Positions 7,063 to 14,111 of a stretch of DNA of 30,533 nucleotides are shown here, in pieces. The DNA is from an uncultured Lachnospiraceae bacterium (GTDB lineage Bacteria > Bacillota > Clostridia > Lachnospirales > Lachnospiraceae). The first letter of the stretch is position 1; the number at the start of each line of letters is the position of its first letter. The translations under genes were made by a program, and so were the position numbers. The notes below the pieces were generated by a model that was not told the DNA's origin, searched no databases, and worked only from the letters and a program-made list of their open reading frames with translations. The stretch lies in the NCBI GenBank assembly GCA_937910785.1, contig CALDLG010000042.1:1-30533 (forward strand). Reading direction: 5' to 3'.

Positions 7063-7629
7063 ATGGGAAAACAGAATTTTAAACCGGGCAATATGCTTTA
7101 TCCGCTTCCGGCCGTGCTGGTCAGCGTGGCGGACAGGGAAGGGAACAGTAATCTTTTAACGATTGCATGGACCGGAACGATCTGCTCCGATCCGCCGATG
7201 GTATCGATCTCTGTCAGACCGGAGCGGTATTCTTACCACATGATAGAGGAAACGGGCGAATTCGTGATTAATCTGACGACGGAAAGGCTTGCGCGTGCCA
7301 CCGATTACTGCGGTGTAAAGAGCGGGAAAGACGTGGATAAATGGAAAGAAACGAAGCTTCATAAAATACCTGGAGAGATCGTCCGTACGCCTATGGTGGA
7401 GGAAAGTCCCGTCAATCTGGAATGCAGGGTGACGGAAAAAAAGGAACTCGGTTCCCACCACATGTTTCTTGCGGAAGTAGTGGCAGTCCATGTGGATGAG
7501 CGTTATATGGATGAAACGGGCAGGTTTCGTTTAAATGATGCAAAGCCGCTTGTCTATTCCCATGGCAGATATCTTTCCACCGGAGACGAAATCGGCTTTT
7601 TCGGATACAGTGTGCAACGTAAAAAATAA
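7063..7629 (+). CDS. Flavin reductase family protein (FMN-binding split barrel)
   Basis: A 188-residue protein of the flavin reductase-like family, which binds FMN in a split beta barrel and reduces flavin with NAD(P)H. Typical pieces are the start PGNMLYPLPAVLVSVAD, NLLTIAWTGTICSDPPMVSISVRP (the region lining the FMN site), SYHMIEETGEFVINL and a GSHHMFLAEVVAVHVDE strand. An AGGAG site lies 5 bases before the ATG. Its TAA (7627-7629) directly abuts the stop codon of the opposing polymerase gene at 7630, with no bases between. Substrate partner is unknown; the family also contains stand-alone redox proteins. Confidence 0.88.
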   Translation: MGKQNFKPGNMLYPLPAVLVSVADREGNSNLLTIAWTGTICSDPPMVSISVRPERYSYHMIEETGEFVINLTTERLARATDYCGVKSGKDVDKWKETKLHKIPGEIVRTPMVEESPVNLECRVTEKKELGSHHMFLAEVVAVHVDERYMDETGRFRLNDAKPLVYSHGRYLSTGDEIGFFGYSVQRKK

Positions 7630-8865
7630 TTAATCGGATTTGGGCTGGAGCAGGCTGCCGCGGACGATGGCGCCGGCTCCATATTTTTTTCGGATCGAAT
7701 CAAGCGCCTGTTCGAGACGGGCCTCCTTTGCGGCCGACATACGGGGACCGGAATCTTCTTTCATTTCCGGAACGGAGGGCAGGTCGAACAGACTGAGCTG
7801 AACGGGCTCCTGAGAGGAGACGAGTCTGGAAGAGCGGATTCCCAGTAATCTGACCGGGGTCCCGTCCCATAGTTCATCGAACAGGGCGCAGGCGGTTCGG
7901 TAGATCGTATCGCTGCCGGAGGTAGGGCTCTGCAGGGTCGTCTGGTGGGAAACTTTCCGGAATGTGTTATATTTGATCTCCACACTGATCATTTCGGCGT
8001 TCTGTCCCGCATTGCGAAGCCTGCGCGCAACGGATTCCGCAAGTTTCAAAAGCTCGTGCCGGGCTTCTTCTTTTGTCACGGCGTCTCTGGACAGCGTGGT
8101 GGAATTACCGATGCCCTTCGCTTCGGCCTGTTTTGTTTCCACAACGGAATCATCGATGCCGTTTGCATATTCCCAGAGGGTTTTTCCATGACTTTTTAAG
8201 TGCGCCGTCAGAATTGCGGGATCGCAGCCTGCCAGATCTCCGATTGTCATGATTTCCAGCTTGTGCAGCGTTTCGACGCTGGAATGGCCGCACAGAAACA
8301 GGGAAGAGACCGGAAGGGGCCACATCTTTTCCTGAATTTCGTAAGAATACAGGGTGTGCGTCAGATCCGGTTTTTTGAAGTCAGAGGCCATTTTGGCGAG
8401 CACTTTGCGGTCTGAAATGCCGATATTGACTGTAAAGCCGAGCTGCTTTCGGATTCTGGCGCGGATGTGTCCGGCAGCCTCTTCGGGAGAGGGAAAAAGC
8501 TCATTTACAGGGGTATAGTCCATATAACATTCGTCGATGCTGACCTGTTCTAAATCGGGGCATATATCGGACAGAAGCTGCATCAGTTCGCCGCTTCTTC
8601 TGTCATATAAATGATGGTCCGGCGCCTCGATATGAAGGCCCGGACATTTCCGCATGGCATTGACGATGGGCTCGCCCGTGACAATGCCGAAGGCTTTGGC
8701 CGGAATGGATTTGGCGAGCACGACGCCGTGCCGCTTCGCCATATCGCCGCCGATAATGGCAGGAATGGTACGCAGATCGACATGGCTGCCCTGTCTCAGT
8801 TTCTCCAGCGCGCTCCAGCTTAAATATGCGGAATTGACGTCGATATGAAAAATAATCTGTTCCAT
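7630..8865 (-). CDS. dinB: Y-family DNA polymerase, DinB/Pol IV-like
   Basis: A 411-residue translesion polymerase. The palm carries IIFHIDVNSAYLSW (Asp9 metal ligand) and VSIDECYMDY (108-117, catalytic Asp111-Glu112). It then has GFTVNIGISDRKVLAKMASDFKKP, a helix-hairpin-helix thumb (ETLHKLEIMTIGDLAG) and a little finger domain. Near the C terminus QLSLF (356-360) is a sliding-clamp binding motif. The first motif differs from the E. coli form (MDCFFAAVE): Tyr14 takes the steric-gate position and Asn replaces the second Asp, a variant I recall from Clostridia. The start is set by GGGAGG upstream of the ATG at 8865 and by homology; upstream in-frame codons cross the promoter and operator. Confidence 0.9.
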   Translation of the reverse strand: MEQIIFHIDVNSAYLSWSALEKLRQGSHVDLRTIPAIIGGDMAKRHGVVLAKSIPAKAFGIVTGEPIVNAMRKCPGLHIEAPDHHLYDRRSGELMQLLSDICPDLEQVSIDECYMDYTPVNELFPSPEEAAGHIRARIRKQLGFTVNIGISDRKVLAKMASDFKKPDLTHTLYSYEIQEKMWPLPVSSLFLCGHSSVETLHKLEIMTIGDLAGCDPAILTAHLKSHGKTLWEYANGIDDSVVETKQAEAKGIGNSTTLSRDAVTKEEARHELLKLAESVARRLRNAGQNAEMISVEIKYNTFRKVSHQTTLQSPTSGSDTIYRTACALFDELWDGTPVRLLGIRSSRLVSSQEPVQLSLFDLPSVPEMKEDSGPRMSAAKEARLEQALDSIRKKYGAGAIVRGSLLQPKSD

Positions 8866-8941
8866 GAAACCAGGGCCTCCCTTCCTGCCAAAAGGTGCGC
8901 TGATAAGAGTTTCATGCCGCATCCTCTGACACCTGAACCAT

Positions 8942-8989
8942 GTAAGTAAACTTACCACTCTATTTTATCACGAAAATCCCGGAAGGGAA
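8942..8989 (-). promoter_or_regulatory. Promoter and palindromic operator of the Y-family polymerase gene
   Basis: On the minus strand, TTCCCT (8989-8984), 16 bases, and TAAAAT (8967-8962) form a possible promoter starting near 8955. A perfect palindrome with arms GTAAGT and ACTTAC and a 2-base centre covers 8942-8955, exactly at the predicted transcription start, as expected for a repressor site. It does not resemble the Gram-positive LexA box (CGAAC-N4-GTTCG). Confidence 0.5.
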
Positions 8990-9013
8990 GGACGAAATAG
9001 GGCGGAATATCTC

Positions 9014-9042
9014 TTTACTTTTCCGGGGAATACTGATAGAAT
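9014..9042 (+). promoter_or_regulatory. Promoter for the M23 peptidase gene
   Basis: TTTACT, a 17-base spacer and TAGAAT lie here, giving a leader of about 75 bases. The leader contains a short inverted repeat, AAAAGC-gta-GCTTTT (9067-9081). Confidence 0.6.
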
Positions 9043-9124
9043 ATAAAATGTTACGAATTTGTTACAAAAAGCGTAGCTTTTCGGGAAGAATCGGAAAAAT
9101 AAAAGAACAGGATTGATATTATTT

Positions 9125-10696
9125 ATGAAATTTATCAGCAGACATTATAAAAAAATGAAAATTGCATATATTAAGGTTGCGGCGCTTGCGATTATGATTG
9201 CGGCTTTTTTCCTGCCTCATTATCAGAAACTGGAAAGTACGGGAGAAAATATTTTTGTTATCAGCCTGAACGGACAGGAAGTCGGCATCGTAGGAGATCT
9301 GGATAAGATCGACAGCTGTCTGATCAATGCCCGCAGGCAGATTGCGGGCGAAAGCGATGAGATGGTGCTGGCGGACAGCAATATTACTTATGAGGGACAG
9401 GAAGTATTGTGGGGGAAAATAGATGACGAGAGTGTCATAACTGATCATATGGCGGATGTTCTGCGCGGAAGCATCAAGGAAACCCTGAACCGGTCATATA
9501 CGGTGAAAATCAATGAGTATACGGTAAACCTTTCCAGTACGGAAGAAGTGCTGGCTCTGCTGCAGGCATCGCTTGTAAAATATGACACAGAAAAAGAATA
9601 CTATGTGGATCTTGTCATGGACCCGGACCGGGAGCTGAATGTCCTGACGACGGCTATTTACGCAAAGGAAGAAGCGGAAGAAGAACAGAGCATGATGGTA
9701 AGCGCCGGAATCGAAGCGGAGCTGGATGATTTGTTCGCTTCGGTGGAGCCGGATTACGAGAAGGACTTTTCCGACTACGAGCTGGGACTTCAGAAAATCG
9801 GATTCGGAGACACGGTGGAGGTCGTAGAGGCTTATCTGCAGGATTATGAGATTACATCCCTGCAGGATGCGATTGAGGAAGTGACGAAGGATCAGGAGAA
9901 GGAGCAGATCTACGAAGTGGTATCCGGTGATACGCTGTCGCAGATCGCGGAGCGGAACGAGCTGACGCTTGAGGCGCTGATCGCGATGAACGATACGATT
10001 GAAAACGAGAATTCCACCATTCGCGTAGGGGACGAGCTGATCATTACGGTGCCGGAGCCGGAGCTTTCCGTTGAGCGTACGGAAGAGGTCTATTACGAAG
10101 AGGATTATGAGGCGGAGATTATCTATGTGGATAATGACGACTGGTATACGACGCAGACCAAGACGCTTCAGGAGCCGTCTGCCGGGCATAGAATCGTTGT
10201 GGCGGATGTATCATACCGCAATAAGGAAGAAATAAACCGGGAGATCCTGAAAGAAGAGATTACCTATGAAGCGGTGCCCAAAATCGTGGAGCGCGGAACA
10301 AAAATTCCGCCCACCTATATCAAACCGATTTCGGGCGGAAGACTTTCATCGGGCTTCGGCAGAAGAAATGCCCCGACAAGAGGCGCGAGCACTTATCATA
10401 AGGGAATCGACTGGGCAACGCCGACCGGTACGGCCGTCATGGCCTCCTCTGCGGGAACCGTTGTCAAAGCCGGCTGGGGAAGCGGCTATGGCTATGTGGT
10501 TTATATCAATCATGCCGACGGCAGACAGACCAGATACGGACATCTGAGCAAAGTCCTCGTATCGACGGGACAGACCGTTTCACAGGGCCAAAAGATCGCG
10601 CTGAGCGGCAACACCGGCGTCAGCACCGGCCCCCATGTGCACTTTGAAATTTTAATCAACGGCTCCCAGGTCAACCCGATGGGTTATCTGAATTAA
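9125..10696 (+). CDS. Membrane-anchored M23 family peptidase with LysM and G5 domains
   Basis: A 523-residue envelope protein expected to cut peptide bonds in peptidoglycan. An N-terminal hydrophobic helix (about 14-31, IKVAALAIMIAAFFLP) exports or anchors it. A long acidic spacer precedes a LysM domain (about 263-308, YEVVSGDTLSQIAERNEL) that binds glycan. A G5 domain follows (about 309-395), then the lysostaphin-type M23 domain. Zinc and active-site residues are visible: His425 and Asp429 in HKGIDWA, and His504 and His506 in GPHVHFEI. An AGGA precedes by 12 bases; a TTG at 9113 in frame could also start, but the ATG is preferred. The complete metal site suggests an active enzyme, possibly in growth or sporulation. 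Confidence 0.92.
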   Translation: MKFISRHYKKMKIAYIKVAALAIMIAAFFLPHYQKLESTGENIFVISLNGQEVGIVGDLDKIDSCLINARRQIAGESDEMVLADSNITYEGQEVLWGKIDDESVITDHMADVLRGSIKETLNRSYTVKINEYTVNLSSTEEVLALLQASLVKYDTEKEYYVDLVMDPDRELNVLTTAIYAKEEAEEEQSMMVSAGIEAELDDLFASVEPDYEKDFSDYELGLQKIGFGDTVEVVEAYLQDYEITSLQDAIEEVTKDQEKEQIYEVVSGDTLSQIAERNELTLEALIAMNDTIENENSTIRVGDELIITVPEPELSVERTEEVYYEEDYEAEIIYVDNDDWYTTQTKTLQEPSAGHRIVVADVSYRNKEEINREILKEEITYEAVPKIVERGTKIPPTYIKPISGGRLSSGFGRRNAPTRGASTYHKGIDWATPTGTAVMASSAGTVVKAGWGSGYGYVVYINHADGRQTRYGHLSKVLVSTGQTVSQGQKIALSGNTGVSTGPHVHFEILINGSQVNPMGYLN

Positions 10697-10747
10697 ACGG
10701 CCGGACCGGTAAACTCCGGTTCATGCCGCAGAATTAAGGAAACGCGG

Positions 10748-10765
10748 GAACAGTCCGTCCTGTTC
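10748..10765. other. Short hairpin after the M23 peptidase gene
   Basis: GAACAG and CTGTTC pair around a 6-base loop. There is no T run, so it is not a standard terminator. Apart from this, bases 10697-10795 show nothing that I can interpret. Confidence 0.3.
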
Positions 10766-10795
10766 GGAAGAAGATTTACGCAGGCATCGTACTTT

Positions 10796-11041
10796 CGGAT
10801 GCCCCGGAAAATCTCTTCACACTTTACAAATGTGAAAATTATGGTATACTGTAAGTTGATTGTTTGGGATAATCGGGATGCCGCTATATGGCGTCTCTTA
10901 CCATACCCTCTATGCCGCAGCCGGGCTGCGGCTCAAATCAGGATGAAGAATGTCCATTTTTGGTGCATTTCAGGTTAGAAATTTCAGATTTTCGGGCAGC
11001 ATTTTTCAGATGCGGATGCCATAGAAAATCTTTACACACTT
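10796..11041. repeat. 29-base imperfect direct repeats flanking the murA leader
   Basis: Bases 10796-10824 and 11013-11041 match at 24 of 29 positions. Both start CGGATGCC, share GAAAATCT in the middle and end in CACACTT. The first copy leads into the promoter at 10823; the second ends just before the murA ribosome binding region. The segment between them carries the hairpins of the leader. The pair could reflect a local duplication or the ends of an inserted element. Confidence 0.6.
10823..10850 (+). promoter_or_regulatory. Promoter upstream of murA with an overlapping inverted repeat
   Basis: TTTACA, 16 bases and TATACT, with a TGG extension before the -10, form a strong promoter. An inverted repeat, TTCACA (10816-10821) and TGTGAA (10831-10836), straddles the -35 box and could bind a regulator. 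Confidence 0.7.
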
Positions 11042-11115
11042 AGATAGAGAAACAGACTGAAACAGGAACAGATAATAATATTTGCATTTGCATGAAAAGA
11101 TGCAGGGGACTATAT
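10857..11115 (+). promoter_or_regulatory. Long structured 5' leader of murA, function unknown
   Basis: From the predicted start near 10857 to the murA ATG are about 259 bases. Hairpin 1 pairs GGGATGCC (10875-10882) with GGCGTCTC (10890-10897) using two G-U pairs, which supports transcription on the plus strand. Hairpin 2 pairs GCCGCAGC (10914-10921) with GCTGCGGC (10925-10932) around CGG. No T run follows either. A 22-codon reading frame (10878-10946, MPLYGVSYHTLYAAAGLRLK then SG) spans both hairpins and could be a leader peptide, but its ribosome binding site is poor. It does not match a riboswitch that I know. A separate small RNA is an alternative. Confidence 0.4.
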
Positions 11116-12408
11116 ATGGAACAATATGCGATTAAAGGTGGCAATCCGTTGGTCGGGGAAGTCGAGATAGGCGGCGCCAAAAATGCGGCGCTGGCGATTC
11201 TTGCGGCAGCCGTCATGACGGATGAGACTGTTTTGATAGAAAATGTGCCGGATGTAAGAGATACCAATGTTTTACTGCAGGCGATGGAAAGTATTGGAGT
11301 CATTGTAACGAAGTTAGACAGACACACCGTAAGGGTGAACGCTTCCCAGGTCAATGATCTGGTGATCGAAGACGATTATATCAAAAAAATCAGGGCGTCC
11401 TATTATCTGATCGGCGCACTGCTCGGAAAATATAAGAAAGCAGAGGTGGCTCTGCCGGGCGGATGCAATATCGGTCTTCGGCCGATTGACCAGCATATCA
11501 AAGGGTTTCGTGCGCTTGGCGCCAATGTCAGAATTGAACATGGTCTGATCATTACCGAAACGGAGAAACTGGTCGGAAATCATATCTATATGGATGTCGT
11601 GACGGTGGGCGCCACGATTAATGTCATGATGGCGGCCGTTATGGCGGAAGGACAGACGATCATCGAGAATGCTGCGAAGGAGCCGCATGTTGTTGATCTG
11701 GCCAATTTCCTGAACAGTATGGGGGCCAATATCAAGGGCGCCGGTACGGACGTGATCAGGATCAAAGGCGTATCCGGACTGCATGGGACGGAATATACCA
11801 TTATTCCGGACCAGATCGAGGCCGGCACATTTATGTTTGCCGCGGCGGTGACAAAGGGCGATGTGACGGTGAAAAATGTTATACCGAAGCATCTGGAATC
11901 CATCAGCGCGAAGCTTTTGGAGATCGGCTGTGAGCTGGAGGAGTCTGATGATGCCGTCAGGGTGGTTGCGTCCAAGCCTCTTGGACATACGCATGTGAAA
12001 ACGCTGCCTTATCCGGGATTTCCTACGGACATGCAGCCTCAGATTACGGTTGCGCTGGGACTATCCGGCGGAACGAGTATTGTGACGGAAAGCATTTTCG
12101 AGAATCGTTTCAAATATGTGGACGAGCTTACCAGAATGGGCGCCAACATCAAGGTAGAAAGCAATACCGCCATTATAGACGGTGTGGAGAAATATACCGG
12201 GGCGAGCATTTCAGCGCCCGATCTGCGTGCGGGGGCGGCGCTTGTCATTGCGGCGCTGGCGGCGGAAGGCACGACCACGATCGACGAAATTCAGTATATT
12301 GAGCGCGGTTATGAGGACTTTGACCTGAAACTGCAGTCTCTTGGGGCACAGATTGAGAAGGTCAGTACGGAAAGAGAGCTGCAGAAGTTCAAACTGAAGG
12401 TAGTCTGA
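11116..12408 (+). CDS. murA: UDP-N-acetylglucosamine 1-carboxyvinyltransferase
   Basis: A 430-residue enzyme for the first committed step of peptidoglycan synthesis: it transfers enolpyruvate from phosphoenolpyruvate to UDP-GlcNAc in the cytoplasm. It begins with the family pattern KGGNPLVGEVEIGGAKNA (Lys22). The active-site loop is LPGGCNIGLRP with Cys117, the residue alkylated by fosfomycin, so the enzyme should be drug-sensitive. Other hallmarks are YYLIGALLGKY, PDQIEAGTFMFAAAV and GFPTDMQPQ, and DLRAGAALVIAALAAEG near the end. The ATG at 11116 follows AGGGG (11104-11108). Firmicutes often have two paralogues (MurA and MurZ); which one this is cannot be settled here. It is preceded by an unusually long leader. 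Confidence 0.95.
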   Translation: MEQYAIKGGNPLVGEVEIGGAKNAALAILAAAVMTDETVLIENVPDVRDTNVLLQAMESIGVIVTKLDRHTVRVNASQVNDLVIEDDYIKKIRASYYLIGALLGKYKKAEVALPGGCNIGLRPIDQHIKGFRALGANVRIEHGLIITETEKLVGNHIYMDVVTVGATINVMMAAVMAEGQTIIENAAKEPHVVDLANFLNSMGANIKGAGTDVIRIKGVSGLHGTEYTIIPDQIEAGTFMFAAAVTKGDVTVKNVIPKHLESISAKLLEIGCELEESDDAVRVVASKPLGHTHVKTLPYPGFPTDMQPQITVALGLSGGTSIVTESIFENRFKYVDELTRMGANIKVESNTAIIDGVEKYTGASISAPDLRAGAALVIAALAAEGTTTIDEIQYIERGYEDFDLKLQSLGAQIEKVSTERELQKFKLKVV

Positions 12409-12458
12409 GATGATCCGATCCGGACGAAAGAAATTTTTGGAAGATTAAAAGATTGCTA

Positions 12459-12487
12459 TTGACAGTGACATGGAATAGGTGTATGTT
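12459..12487 (+). promoter_or_regulatory. Promoter of the metK riboswitch transcript
   Basis: A perfect TTGACA, a 17-base spacer and TATGTT lie 45 bases before the riboswitch. Transcription would start near 12494. Between murA and this promoter (12409-12458) I see no clear terminator. Confidence 0.75.
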
Positions 12488-12531
12488 ACTTGTAGATGTC
12501 ATGCAGATATGAAAATTCAATATTGTGTGTT

Positions 12532-12644
12532 CTCTTATTCAGAGTGGTGGAGATACATAGGATCGATGAAACCACAGCAACCCCAAGATGGAAGGTGCTA
12601 ACCTGAGCGAACAAACTGCCTTACGGCAGCTCGAACAATAAGAG
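12532..12644 (+). promoter_or_regulatory. SAM-I (S-box) riboswitch
   Basis: The closing stem P1 pairs CTCTTATT (12532-12539) with AATAAGAG (12637-12644). Inside are the conserved S-box elements: AGAGTGGTGGAG after P1, GATGAAACCACAGCAACC, the GGAAGGTGCTAACC block and the CTGAGCGA stretch before the P4 hairpin. S-adenosylmethionine binding stabilises P1, which frees the terminator to form and stops metK expression when the product is plentiful. Without ligand, AATAAG (12637-12642) can pair with CTTATT (12671-12676) of the terminator and act as an antiterminator. The aptamer appears complete. Confidence 0.96.
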
Positions 12645-12666
12645 GATTTGATTATCGACTGTCAGG

Positions 12667-12695
12667 TCCGCTTATTCAGATAAGCGGATTTTTTT
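12667..12695 (+). terminator. Terminator of the SAM-I riboswitch expression platform
   Basis: TCCGCTTAT (12667-12675) pairs perfectly with ATAAGCGGA (12680-12688) around a 4-base loop, followed by seven T. Its left arm is complementary to the right strand of the riboswitch P1 stem. Confidence 0.93.
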
Positions 12696-12743
12696 GTACA
12701 GATTTGGCAGACAAAAGTAAATGAAAAAAGGAGAAAAGAAGAG

Positions 12744-13931
12744 ATGGAAAAAAGATTATTTACTTCCGAATCAGTAACAGAAGGCCATCCTGACAAAGTC
12801 TGTGACGCGATTTCAGACGCCATTCTGGATGCCTGCATGGAAAAAGACCCGATGAGCCGTGTTGCCTGTGAGACAGCGACCTGTACAGGTTTTGTGCTGG
12901 TGACAGGAGAAATTACCACGAATGCCTATGTGGACATTCAGAAAATCGTACGCGATACCGTAAAGGAAATCGGTTATACGAAGTCAGAATACGGTTTCGA
13001 CGGCAATACCTGTGCCGTTATGGTAGCGATCGACGAGCAGTCCGCAGATATTGCGATGGGCGTTGACAAAGCGCTGGAAGCGAAACGTCAGGAAATGTCA
13101 GAAGAAGAGATCGAAGCGACGGGCGCAGGAGATCAGGGTATGATGTTCGGATATGCGACCAACGAAACGGAAGAATATATGCCTTATCCGATTTCCCTTG
13201 CACACAAGCTGGCATTACAGCTGACGAAGGTTCGCAAGGACGGCACTTTAAAATATTTAAGACCCGACGGTAAAAGCCAGGTGTCCGTAGAATACGATGA
13301 GAACGGCAAGCCGGTAAGACTGGAAGCGGTTGTTTTATCGACACAGCATGATGCGGATGTGACGCAGGAGCAGATCCATGAAGATATTAAGAAGTATGTT
13401 TTTGATCCGGTACTTCCGGCAGAGCTGATCGATGCGGAGACCAAGTTCTTTATCAATCCGACAGGACGTTTTGTTATCGGCGGACCGCATGGAGATGCGG
13501 GGCTGACAGGCCGTAAGATCATCGTTGATACATACGGCGGATATGCGCGTCATGGCGGCGGCGCTTTTTCCGGAAAAGACTGCACGAAAGTCGATCGTTC
13601 CGCGGCATATGCGGCGCGTTACGTTGCCAAGAACATCGTGGCGGCAGGACTTGCCGAGAAATGTGAGATTCAGCTGTCCTACGCGATCGGTGTAGCGCAT
13701 CCGACTTCCATTATGGTAGATACTTTCGGAACAGGCAAGGTAGCCGACGAGAAGCTGGTAGAGATCGTGCGCGAGCAGTTTGATCTTCGTCCGGCAGGCA
13801 TCATCAGAATGCTCGACCTGCGTCGTCCGATCTACAAACAGACGGCGGCATACGGACATTTTGGACGTAATGATCTGGATCTTCCCTGGGAGAAGCTGGA
13901 CAAGGTGGATGCTTTAAAGAAATATTTATAA
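12744..13931 (+). CDS. metK: S-adenosylmethionine synthase
   Basis: A 395-residue enzyme that makes SAM from methionine and ATP in the cytoplasm. Signatures are ESVTEGHPDKVCDAISDAI at the N terminus (His and Asp of the ATP and Mg site), GAGDQGMMFGYATNET in the middle, and IIVDTYGGYARHGGGAFSGK with DCTKVDRSAAYAARY for phosphate binding. The end, RPIYKQTAAYGHFGR, is intact, so the protein is full length. It starts after AAGGAG (12727-12732). It forms a single-gene unit under the SAM-I riboswitch upstream, so it is repressed by its own product. Confidence 0.97.
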   Translation: MEKRLFTSESVTEGHPDKVCDAISDAILDACMEKDPMSRVACETATCTGFVLVTGEITTNAYVDIQKIVRDTVKEIGYTKSEYGFDGNTCAVMVAIDEQSADIAMGVDKALEAKRQEMSEEEIEATGAGDQGMMFGYATNETEEYMPYPISLAHKLALQLTKVRKDGTLKYLRPDGKSQVSVEYDENGKPVRLEAVVLSTQHDADVTQEQIHEDIKKYVFDPVLPAELIDAETKFFINPTGRFVIGGPHGDAGLTGRKIIVDTYGGYARHGGGAFSGKDCTKVDRSAAYAARYVAKNIVAAGLAEKCEIQLSYAIGVAHPTSIMVDTFGTGKVADEKLVEIVREQFDLRPAGIIRMLDLRRPIYKQTAAYGHFGRNDLDLPWEKLDKVDALKKYL

Positions 13932-13974
13932 TTTCTGTAAGGAAGGATTTCCGTAATACAGAAAAGATTACCGT

Positions 13975-14006
13975 AAAAGGATATGTCGAAAGGCATATCC
14001 TTTTTT
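13975..14006 (+). terminator. Intrinsic terminator of metK
   Basis: AAAAGGATATG (13975-13985) pairs with CATATCCTTTT (13994-14004) around an 8-base loop and runs into six T at 14001-14006. Confidence 0.9.
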
Positions 14007-14042
14007 GGCAGAATATTGTATAATATTGGAGCGGAAGGTATT

Positions 14043-14071
14043 TTGTCAGTGATTGTGAGAAAGAATAGAAA
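14043..14071 (+). promoter_or_regulatory. Candidate promoter of dnaE
   Basis: TTGTCA, 17 bases and TAGAAA lie 40 bases before dnaE. A better -10 box, TATAAT at 14019-14024, lacks a well-placed -35 box. Either could be used. Confidence 0.35.
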
Positions 14072-14111
14072 CGGATAAAAAGGTTAAGAACGAATAAGAA
14101 CAGAGGTAACC

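Noticed and set aside
8942..8955. LexA/SOS box before the polymerase gene
   Set aside because: The palindrome GTAAGT-AA-ACTTAC does not fit CGAAC-N4-GTTCG.
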